Shown: positions 1 to 5,177 of the stretch, piece after piece
How positions within the stretch are numbered: position 1 is the first letter of the stretch
Layout of the letters: each line of letters opens with the position of its first letter
Origin: Candidatus Nomurabacteria bacterium
Lineage (GTDB): Bacteria; Patescibacteriota; Minisyncoccia; Phycocordibacterales; UBA9973
Direction of reading: 5' to 3'
Length of the DNA stretch: 7,017 nt
NCBI GenBank assembly: GCA_021413625.1
Contig: JAIOPY010000039.1
Location: forward strand, 1-7,017
The notes under the pieces: model-generated
Told to the model about the DNA's origin: nothing
Database searches by the model: none
What the model saw: the letters and a program-made list of their open reading frames with translations, nothing else
Program-made: the position numbers and the translations under genes

Positions 1-372
1 GTTTGTGAAAATGGTAAATTTTTCTTTACCTCACTTTTCATGATTGTGCTTTTAGTTGAAGCTACAGATATTATTTTTGCGGTTGATTCTATCCCAGCAG
101 TTTTTGCTATTTCCCAGAACCCTTTTATAGTATTTACTTCTAACATCTTTGCTATATTGGGGTTGCGAGCCTTGTTCTTCCTACTAGAAAATATTTTACA
201 TAGATTCCACCATCTTCAAAAAGGTTTGGCGGTAGTTCTCATCTTCATAGGGCTCAAAATGCTGGTGGGTATGCTTGGTATTCATATCTCTTCTCTTGTT
301 TCCTTTTCTGTAATTATGGGTTCTTTGATTTTATCCATGACCCTCTCTTATTTTTTCCCTAAGCAAATTTAA
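1..372 (+). CDS. TerC/Alx-family integral membrane protein, C-terminal part (5' end outside the window)
   Basis: The frame is open from base 1, so the gene starts upstream; 123 residues are visible. The run LLVEATDIIFAVDSIPAVFA (residues 17-36) is the signature of the TerC family, with acidic residues buried in a membrane helix. Four hydrophobic segments can be seen, at about residues 12-37, 44-64, 74-92 and 97-118, separated by a short basic and histidine-rich loop (HRFHHLQKG, 68-76). The protein then ends with FFPKQI. Characterised TerC-family proteins act in the cytoplasmic membrane in manganese export or pH-linked metal balance, and in Bacillus they support metalation of secreted enzymes. 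The substrate here cannot be read from the sequence. An ATG at 40 is internal to the conserved domain and is not a credible start. The helicase start follows the stop by 22 bases. Family assignment is firm, exact function is not. Confidence 0.93.
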   Translation, partial: VCENGKFFFTSLFMIVLLVEATDIIFAVDSIPAVFAISQNPFIVFTSNIFAILGLRALFFLLENILHRFHHLQKGLAVVLIFIGLKMLVGMLGIHISSLVSFSVIMGSLILSMTLSYFFPKQI

Positions 373-380
373 AATAGTTA

Positions 381-394
381 TATAATACATATAT
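381..394 (+). promoter_or_regulatory. -10-like element immediately upstream of the helicase gene
   Basis: A perfect TATAAT is at 381-386, with eight bases between it and the ATG at 395. A transcript starting six or seven bases after the hexamer would begin at about 393, leaving almost no leader. No convincing -35 hexamer is seen 16-18 bases upstream, and no Shine-Dalgarno sequence lies between 373 and 394. The call rests on sequence and position alone in an AT-rich region. Confidence 0.5.
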
Positions 395-826
395 ATGCGT
401 GAACCAGAAGAGTTAAAAAATTTTTTTACATCCGAATACAAAAAATTAAACCCCCTGCAAAGGGAAGCAGTAGATACTATTGATGGTCCAGTTATGGTGG
501 TAGCCGGTCCAGGCACAGGCAAGACCCAAGTGTTAGCGCTACGTATAGGAAATATTTTAAAGAAAACTGATATAAAATCCGATGGTATTTTGTGTCTTAC
601 TTTCACTAATTCAGCTGTTAAGGCAATGAAAGAAAGGTTGCGAAAGTATATCGGGGCTGAAGCTTCCAAGGTTAAGGTCTCTACTTTTCATAGCTTTGGT
701 ATGGAAATTTTAGAGAAGTATTATTCTGCTCTTGATTTAGAAAAAATGCCAGAACTTATGGACGAGCGAGATACTGTTGCTCTTTATGATGATATTTTAA
801 CTCTGCAAGATATTTTAGAGATTTAA
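395..826 (+). CDS. Helicase gene, N-terminal open piece (143 residues)
   Basis: This piece encodes the first part of domain 1A: the Q motif, Walker A, the TFTNSA segment and TFHSF. It stops with TAA at 824-826, before motif II. Without motifs II to VI it cannot be an active helicase on its own, although it could still fold in part or bind nucleotide. Its last codons read YDDILTLQDILEI and stop. The other frame, which holds the rest of the gene, is blocked by two adjacent TGA codons at 787-792, so a reading-frame change can only happen after 792. Confidence 0.75.
   Translation: MREPEELKNFFTSEYKKLNPLQREAVDTIDGPVMVVAGPGTGKTQVLALRIGNILKKTDIKSDGILCLTFTNSAVKAMKERLRKYIGAEASKVKVSTFHSFGMEILEKYYSALDLEKMPELMDERDTVALYDDILTLQDILEI
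793..826 (+). other. Frameshift junction in the helicase gene
   Basis: The upstream frame ends at 826 and the downstream frame is free of stops only after 792, so the change must fall in these 34 bases. The change needed equals a -1 shift, as if one base had been lost. Two four-T runs (795-798 and 813-816) are the natural places; one more T in the second gives a smooth join, QDIFRDLKSLISLLKRE. The zero-frame codons around both runs (ATT TTA) do not form a canonical slippery heptamer, and I see no strong downstream hairpin. Confidence 0.8.
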
Positions 827-3351
827 AAAGTTTAATTTCTTTACTTAAAAGAGAACGTATAACTCCTAAAAATTTTGAAAATGAAATAAAAAATGAAATA
901 AAAAATATTGAAAAAGACCCTTCTAATATCTCATCCCGAGGTGCCTCCAAGGGGCAACTCAAGAAAGATGCAGAAAAAAAGACAGAAGGACTTTCTCGCA
1001 CCTTAGAAGCGGTTAAATTTTACACTCTATATGAAGAAGAGAAGAAAACACGAAATTTATTTGATTATGATGATATTTTAGAATCTCTAGTTTTAGCGGT
1101 AGAAGCCTCAGAGGAAGCTCGTGAGTATATAAAAGAAAATTTCTTATATGTTTTGATAGATGAACATCAAGATTCTAGTGGAGTGCAAAATGAATTTTTG
1201 GAGAAAGTTTGGGGTGATGTAGAAAAGCCAAATATCTTTGTGGTGGGGGATGACCGGCAGTTAATTTATGGTTTTGGTGGAGCGTCTCTACACTATTTTG
1301 AAAATTTCAAAAGTTCATTTGGAAAAGCAAAACTTATTACTCTTTTAGAAAATTATCGCTCTACTCAAAATATTTTAGATTCTTCGCATAATTTATTACA
1401 GAGTTCTATTTCAGCTGAAAAATTACGAAGCAATAGTAAGGAAAATCATAATCTACGTTTAGTGGAAGCTTATTATCCTAGAGATGAAATCATTTTCAGT
1501 GCTTTGGAAATAAAAGAAAAGATTAAGAAAGGAGAAGATGCCGATGACATGGCTATTTTAGTTCCAAAGAATTACCAAGTGCGAAGCACTCTTGCTATTT
1601 TAAAAGATATGGGCGTGCCCACATCTGGGGGAGACAAAATTAACTTTTTTGATACACCTGAAACCGTTTCCTTTTTACGGGTGTTAAAAGTATTAGCCAA
1701 CCCAAACGACGGCACTTCTTTGGCTGCTTCTTTTTTTGATAGATATTCAGGAATAACTCCTTTTAAGGCTCACGAGTTTTTAAAAAATAACAACATGCGT
1801 GATTTTTCTTTAATAAATGTTGTTGAAGAAAAAAATAATTTATTTGAGACTACCAGTGAAGTAAATATTTGGCTTAACAAATTAAAATCTTGGTTGGAGT
1901 CTTCCAATGAACCACTTTATACATTTATTCAAAAAGTAGGAACAGAGTTTCTTCTAGATACGGCTAAAACTCACGAAGAGCTAACTATTCGTATTGAAGT
2001 AGTTCGGACCGTACTTCACTTGGTTTTACTTCAAACTGAAAAAACTCAAAAAGTGGATTTAAATGGTTTCCTTAATTTTCTAGATAGAGTAGAAAACTAT
2101 GGTGAAAATATACCACTTGTGATATTTGCTCCAAACGAAGGAGTGAAAGTGCTTACTCTGCATGGCTCTAAAGGTCTTGAATTTGATTATGTATGGATTG
2201 CGCACATGGATGAGCGTTCTTTTTCTGGAGGCAAACATGGCGGGTTTACTTTACCTGAATCAGTGGTAGAAAAGGTGGCTAAGAGAGATGAAGAGGTTCT
2301 AAAACGGGAATTATATGTAGCTATTACTCGGGCTAAAAGGTTTTGCACGGTGTCTTATAGTTTGAAATCCTATTCTGGAGGTGACCAAGAGTTAGCACAT
2401 ATCGTGGCAGACATAGAAGAGAATTTTGAAAAACAGGATGCAGATAAAACTGAAAAATTGATTTTAAAAGAAGGGGGTAGAGCTTATGTGGATAGGCAAC
2501 CGACTAAAGAACAAGCAACTGGCATAGGTGAACTAAAAAAATTAATTGCTAAAGATTATGAAGACAGGAAAGTTTCTGTTTCTTTATTAAATAACTTTTT
2601 TGAATGTCCTTGGAAATGGTATTTTAGAAATCTGCTTCAGTTGCCAGAACCAAAAACAGAAAGTTTAGAATTTGGGAATATAGTTCATGGCTCTATTGAT
2701 GCAGTTTTAAAATTAGATAAAGGCCCAAACGAAAAAGAACTAATCAAGATAATCTCAAATCAAGTTTGGAAATCCAATTTTGGTGATGAAAGGAAGCAAA
2801 AAGAATTAGAGCGTTTAGCTTTAAAAATTGTTTCAAGGTGGGTAGAGGAACGTTTAAGTAAAATAAGTAAAAATAGAGAGAACGAACAAAGTGTATCGGT
2901 AAATGACGACAGATTCCCTCATTTAAGTATTTACGGGAAAATAGACTTACTTGAAAAGCTTGATAAGGACAATGTGCGAGTTACAGATTTTAAAACTGGT
3001 GGCGTGCGTAAGAAAAGTGATATTGAAAAAATAGATGAAGAGGGTAGGATGAGTGGTTATTTAAGACAACTCGCCATGTATTCCTATTTAATTAAACAAA
3101 GTCCAAAATGGAAAGTGGATGTTAGGGAATCTCGTTTGGAATTTGTTGAAGCTAAAGACAAAACCGAAGCATTTTACGACACTGTCATAGATGCTGAAAA
3201 AATAAATATGCTGGTTAAAGATATTGAAGATTATGACGAGCTAGTTAAAAGTGGAGAATGGGCGAGCCGGGAGTGTCATTATAATTCCTATGGCAAAAAC
3301 ACAGAGTGTGAGTATTGCAAGATGGCTCAAATTTACACTGATAAACCATAA
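793..3351 (+). CDS. Helicase gene, C-terminal open piece (domains 1B to nuclease), no proper start codon
   Basis: This frame is open from 793 to the TAA at 3349-3351. It carries domain 1B, motifs II to VI and the PD-(D/E)XK nuclease. From 793 to 1152 it contains no ATG, GTG or TTG; the first is a TTG at 1153, which lies inside motif II (VLIDEHQD) and would cut the motif off. The first in-frame ATG is at 1549. Independent translation as a useful protein is therefore unlikely. The stretch encoded by 841-1020 is highly charged, with a NEIKNEIKNIEK repeat. Near the C-terminus are three cysteines (joined residues 961, 972, 975) that, with Cys738 in FECPWKW, resemble the four-cysteine iron-sulphur arrangement of AddB/Cas4-type nucleases. 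Confidence 0.75.
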   Translation, partial: YFNSARYFRDLKSLISLLKRERITPKNFENEIKNEIKNIEKDPSNISSRGASKGQLKKDAEKKTEGLSRTLEAVKFYTLYEEEKKTRNLFDYDDILESLVLAVEASEEAREYIKENFLYVLIDEHQDSSGVQNEFLEKVWGDVEKPNIFVVGDDRQLIYGFGGASLHYFENFKSSFGKAKLITLLENYRSTQNILDSSHNLLQSSISAEKLRSNSKENHNLRLVEAYYPRDEIIFSALEIKEKIKKGEDADDMAILVPKNYQVRSTLAILKDMGVPTSGGDKINFFDTPETVSFLRVLKVLANPNDGTSLAASFFDRYSGITPFKAHEFLKNNNMRDFSLINVVEEKNNLFETTSEVNIWLNKLKSWLESSNEPLYTFIQKVGTEFLLDTAKTHEELTIRIEVVRTVLHLVLLQTEKTQKVDLNGFLNFLDRVENYGENIPLVIFAPNEGVKVLTLHGSKGLEFDYVWIAHMDERSFSGGKHGGFTLPESVVEKVAKRDEEVLKRELYVAITRAKRFCTVSYSLKSYSGGDQELAHIVADIEENFEKQDADKTEKLILKEGGRAYVDRQPTKEQATGIGELKKLIAKDYEDRKVSVSLLNNFFECPWKWYFRNLLQLPEPKTESLEFGNIVHGSIDAVLKLDKGPNEKELIKIISNQVWKSNFGDERKQKELERLALKIVSRWVEERLSKISKNRENEQSVSVNDDRFPHLSIYGKIDLLEKLDKDNVRVTDFKTGGVRKKSDIEKIDEEGRMSGYLRQLAMYSYLIKQSPKWKVDVRESRLEFVEAKDKTEAFYDTVIDAEKINMLVKDIEDYDELVKSGEWASRECHYNSYGKNTECEYCKMAQIYTDKP
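880..903 (+). repeat. Two tandem copies of a 12-base unit
   Basis: AATGAAATAAAA occurs twice in a row (880-891, 892-903), followed by a decayed partial copy. In the helicase frame this gives NEIK-NEIK-NIEK, a charged insert in domain 1B. The unit is a multiple of three, so changes in copy number keep the frame. Confidence 0.75.
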
Positions 3352-3352
3352 C

Positions 3353-3376
3353 CACCTTGAGTTTTAAGTGTTTTTT
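3353..3376 (+). terminator. Possible intrinsic terminator after the helicase gene
   Basis: CAC (3353-3355) can pair with GTG (3368-3370) and, after a bulged C, TTGA (3357-3360) with TTAA (3364-3367), leaving the loop GTT. Six T bases follow at 3371-3376. The stem is short and weak, with one G-U pair and one bulge, but the T-run sits directly after it and directly after the helicase stop codon. Confidence 0.4.
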
Positions 3377-3384
3377 GTTAGTAT
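3357..3384 (+). promoter_or_regulatory. Likely trhO promoter (-35 TTGAGT, extended -10 TGTTAGTAT)
   Basis: TTGAGT (3357-3362) and TAGTAT (3379-3384) are spaced by 16 bases, and TG at 3376-3377 gives an extended -10. Seven bases separate the -10 from the ATG at 3392, so the transcript should begin at about that codon. The promoter overlaps the putative terminator hairpin of the helicase gene. No Shine-Dalgarno site is present. Confidence 0.5.
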
Positions 3385-3391
3385 TAGCGCT

Positions 3392-4435
3392 ATGTATAAG
3401 AAGGTGAATACAAAATCTAAAGAAGAGCTTTTACAAGAAATTGCTGAAGAAAATTTTTCTCGCAAGACTTTGTCTTTTTATAAGTATGTCAAAATTGCTG
3501 ACCCTAAAGCTATGCGGGATTTCCTTTTTGATAAATTTTCCGAACTAAAGTGTCTGGGACGTATTTATGTGGCTCATGAGGGAATAAATGCCCAGTTAAA
3601 TGTGCCCGAGCCAAACTGGCAAGCTTTTGATAAGTTTATTCAAAGCGTTAAAGAATTTTCTGGAGTGCCTTATAAAATTGCGGTTGAAGAAAAAGGTAAA
3701 TCAAGTTTCTTAAAATTAATTGTAAAAGTTCGTCCAAAGATTGTGGCAGATGGTTTAGATGATGCAACCTTTGACCCAGCAGATACTGGAGAGTATGCCG
3801 ATGCGGAAGAAGTAAATAAGATGATTGACCGTGGGGTAACTGTGATAGACATGCGTAATATGTATGAAGCGGCGATAGGACATTTTGAAGGTGCAAAAAT
3901 AATGAATGTAGATACTTTCCGAGAACAATTGTCAAAAGTCCATGATATGTTTCGGGATAAAAAAGATGAAGAAGTTTTACTCTATTGCACTGGAGGCATT
4001 CGCTGTGAAAAAGCTTCAGCTTGGATGAAACATAATGGTTTCAAAAATGTAAAACATATTAGAGGTGGAATTATTGATTACGCGCATCGGGTTAAAGAGC
4101 AAGGTTTGCAAAATAAATTTCGTGGTAAAAACTTTGTTTTTGATGAAAGGTTAGGGGAGAAAGTTGGCGATGAAATAATTTCTGATTGCCAAGTTTGCGA
4201 AAAAACTAAATGTGATGATTATTTTCATTGTAAAAATGAATCTTGCCATGTCTTGTTTATTTGCTGTGTTGAGTGCAAGGAAAAGCTAAAGGGGTATTGT
4301 GGCAAAATTTGTATGATTTGTGATAAGTTTCCTAGAAAGTTGAATCAATTTTTAGTAGGTCCTAATAAACAGAAACACAAAAATCAGTTTAAAAAACACT
4401 ATAAAAAGCTGAAAATCCAAAATCAATTGATGTAG
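3392..4435 (+). CDS. trhO: tRNA uridine-34 hydroxylase, rhodanese-domain protein (TrhO/UPF0176/YceA family)
   Basis: The 347-residue product has the family's usual length (E. coli TrhO is about 350) and domain order. An N-terminal domain (about 25-120) contains FYKYVKI and GRIYVAHEGINAQLNVP. A rhodanese domain (about 125-240) follows, with VIDMRNMYE (151-159) and the active-site loop CTGGIRCEKAS (catalytic Cys199). The C-terminal cysteine-rich section (Cys266, 269, 274, 280, 285, 291, 292, 295, 303, 307, 310) contains CHVLFICCVEC and probably binds metal. It is followed by a lysine-rich tail (313-342). Characterised members use oxygen to hydroxylate U34 of certain tRNAs to ho5U, a step toward wobble modifications, in the cytoplasm. 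I chose ATG 3392 over the in-frame GTG at 3368, because the GTG lies inside the terminator-promoter region and adds only a hydrophobic octapeptide. The pheS start follows the stop by 31 bases. No later enzyme of the modification pathway is in the window. Confidence 0.92.
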   Translation: MYKKVNTKSKEELLQEIAEENFSRKTLSFYKYVKIADPKAMRDFLFDKFSELKCLGRIYVAHEGINAQLNVPEPNWQAFDKFIQSVKEFSGVPYKIAVEEKGKSSFLKLIVKVRPKIVADGLDDATFDPADTGEYADAEEVNKMIDRGVTVIDMRNMYEAAIGHFEGAKIMNVDTFREQLSKVHDMFRDKKDEEVLLYCTGGIRCEKASAWMKHNGFKNVKHIRGGIIDYAHRVKEQGLQNKFRGKNFVFDERLGEKVGDEIISDCQVCEKTKCDDYFHCKNESCHVLFICCVECKEKLKGYCGKICMICDKFPRKLNQFLVGPNKQKHKNQFKKHYKKLKIQNQLM

Positions 4436-4443
4436 ATTTTTGG
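4417..4443 (+). other. AT-rich inverted repeat across the trhO stop codon
   Basis: CCAAAATC (4417-4424) can pair with GATTTTTGG (4435-4443), with one bulged T and a ten-base loop. Within this lies a perfect ten-base palindrome, ATCAATTGAT (4422-4431). No T-run follows on the + strand, so it is not a standard terminator; it could be an operator for pheS or simply AT-rich chance. Confidence 0.25.
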
Positions 4444-4451
4444 TTACTTTA

Positions 4452-4466
4452 TGTTATATTAAAAGG
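4452..4466 (+). promoter_or_regulatory. Extended -10 element (TGTTATATT) directly upstream of pheS
   Basis: TG at 4452-4453 precedes TATATT at 4455-4460, and the ATG of pheS follows six bases later at 4467. By usual spacing, transcription would start on or next to the A of the start codon. A purine run AAAAGG (4461-4466) touches the ATG, which is too close to act as a Shine-Dalgarno site. A -35 at normal spacing is not evident. Confidence 0.5.
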
Positions 4467-5174
4467 ATGGAAAAGAAGGGAACTATTCATCCACTTTCAC
4501 TTTTGGCTGATGAAGCTTATAAGGTTTTTAATGAGCTTGGCTTTGAAGTGGCTACTGGTCCGGAGCTTGAAAGTGAACGGTATAACTTTGATGTTTTAAA
4601 TGTTGCCAAAGACCATCCTGCTCGGGACATGCAAGACACTTTTTGGATAAAGGGTAAGCCAGAACATGTTCTTAGAACTCATACGACTTCGGTTACTGCT
4701 CGCGCTATAGAGCAAGCAGAAAAAGATGGCAGAATGCCTTGCGCTTTTATTTCTATCGGAAAAGTTTTTCGCAATGAAGCCACAGACTTTAGTCATGAAA
4801 TGCAATTTTTCCAAATAGATGGCATCATGGTAGGGAAAATTGAAGATGGAGTTTCAATTGCAAACTTAAAAGGCGTTTTAACTAAATTTTATAAAAAAAT
4901 GTTAGGCGAGGATGTGGAGGTTGAATTTCGTCCAAGCTTTTTTCCTTTTACCGAACCCTCTCTAGAAGTTTTTGCTAAATTTAAAGGCAAATGGTTGGAA
5001 ATGATGGGCTCTGGTGAACTTCATCCTAATGTTTTACGAAACCTAGGCTTAGACCCTAAAAAATATCAGGGCTTTGCCTTTGGAGGCGGTTTAGACCGTA
5101 TTGCTATGATTAAATGGGGGATACCAGACGTTCGGCTTTTTTATCAAGGAGATTTAAGATTAAATCAATTTTAA
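4467..5174 (+). CDS. pheS: Phenylalanyl-tRNA synthetase alpha subunit, short form without the N-terminal coiled coil
   Basis: This is the catalytic class II synthetase subunit that activates phenylalanine and charges tRNA-Phe as an (alpha-beta)2 complex with PheT. All core parts are present in 235 residues. Motif 1 includes HPLSLLADEAYKVF and the GFEVATGPELE segment (8-35), followed by NFDVLN and HPAR (40-53). Motif 2 is GKVFRNEATDFSHEMQFFQIDG (98-119) with Arg102. The phenylalanine pocket is FPFTEPS (159-165), then HPNVL, and motif 3 is GFAFGGGLDRIAMI (202-215) with Arg211. E. coli PheS has about 327 residues. The missing part corresponds to the N-terminal coiled coil of roughly 90-100 residues, which contacts tRNA in the Thermus enzyme. 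ATG 4467 is chosen because it sits just before motif 1. The in-frame TTG at 4440 would add nine residues overlapping the promoter, and no upstream frame could supply the coiled coil, since trhO occupies it. pheT starts three bases after the stop, which indicates co-transcription. Confidence 0.95.
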   Translation: MEKKGTIHPLSLLADEAYKVFNELGFEVATGPELESERYNFDVLNVAKDHPARDMQDTFWIKGKPEHVLRTHTTSVTARAIEQAEKDGRMPCAFISIGKVFRNEATDFSHEMQFFQIDGIMVGKIEDGVSIANLKGVLTKFYKKMLGEDVEVEFRPSFFPFTEPSLEVFAKFKGKWLEMMGSGELHPNVLRNLGLDPKKYQGFAFGGGLDRIAMIKWGIPDVRLFYQGDLRLNQF

Positions 5175-5177
5175 CTT

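Larger units (their letters stand above)
784..1080 (+). repeat. 16-base direct repeat, copies at 784-799 and 1065-1080
   Basis: The 16-mer TTATGATGATATTTTA occurs exactly at 784-799 and 1065-1080, 281 bases apart. Both copies encode YDDIL, each in the frame used locally: the first before the frameshift, the second after it. The second copy is the expected (F/Y)DD(L/I)L segment found ahead of motif II in UvrD proteins. A shorter copy, GATATTTTAGA, lies at 809-819 inside the frameshift window. Confidence 0.7.
395..3351 (+). pseudogene. UvrD/PcrA-type superfamily 1 helicase with C-terminal PD-(D/E)XK nuclease, interrupted by a frameshift
   Basis: Adding one base between 793 and 826 gives a 985-residue protein with a complete set of SF1A helicase motifs. 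These are the Q motif LNPLQREAV (18-26), Walker A AGPGTGKT (37-44), TFTNSA (69-74), TFHSF (97-101), motif II DEHQD (256-260), motif III GDDRQLIYGFGGA (285-297), NYRS (320-323), motif V LHGSKGLEFD (589-598) and motif VI YVAITRAKR (641-649). A RecB/AddB-type nuclease domain follows from about 726, with FGNIVHG (His765), GKIDLL (Asp851), DFKTG (Asp865, Lys867) and QLAMY (892-896). Family members unwind DNA with ATP and trim ends in repair or recombination. The spacing from TFHS to motif II (about 155 residues) is close to that of PcrA, so nothing large is missing at the break. The rest of the downstream frame is open for over 730 codons, so the lesion is recent, a sequence error, or bypassed by recoding. 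The start at ATG 395 is 17 residues before the Q motif, as usual for the family. Confidence 0.8.

Noticed and set aside
331..669. Open frame of 112 codons on the minus strand
   Set aside because: It lies opposite the helicase Walker A region and the TerC end, has no recognisable domain, and is a shadow of the real coding frame.
785..799. TGA recoding (as in Gracilibacteria or SR1), suggested by the two TGA codons at 787-792
   Set aside because: These codons are in the frame not used at that point. The intact genes contain no in-frame TGA, and conserved glycines use GGN codons.
794..817. Programmed -1 frameshift signal at ATT TTA
   Set aside because: The heptamer T ATT TTA does not allow good re-pairing of the P-site codon, and no strong stem or pseudoknot follows at the right distance.
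756..1001. Minus-strand open frame of 81 codons across the helicase break
   Set aside because: It might have explained the gap between the two helicase pieces, but the plus-strand frame there encodes the expected domain 1B sequence, and the minus-strand product is a low-complexity Ser/Phe-rich shadow.
1153..3351. C-terminal helicase piece as an independent gene starting with TTG at 1153
   Set aside because: The TTG is inside motif II, and coding sequence of the same domain continues upstream in the same frame to 793.
3368..3391. Upstream GTG start for trhO adding MFFVSISA
   Set aside because: These codons fall in the T-run and promoter region. The ATG at 3392 fits the family length and the -10 position better.
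3648..3935. Minus-strand open frames opposite trhO
   Set aside because: No domain, start context or promoter; they mirror the codon bias of trhO.
4427..4432. TTGATG as the -35 of pheS
   Set aside because: The spacer to TATATT would be 22 bases, too long for a standard promoter; the extended -10 alone is a better explanation.
4440..4466. Upstream TTG start for pheS adding nine residues
   Set aside because: The added residues do not resemble PheS and overlap the extended -10 element.
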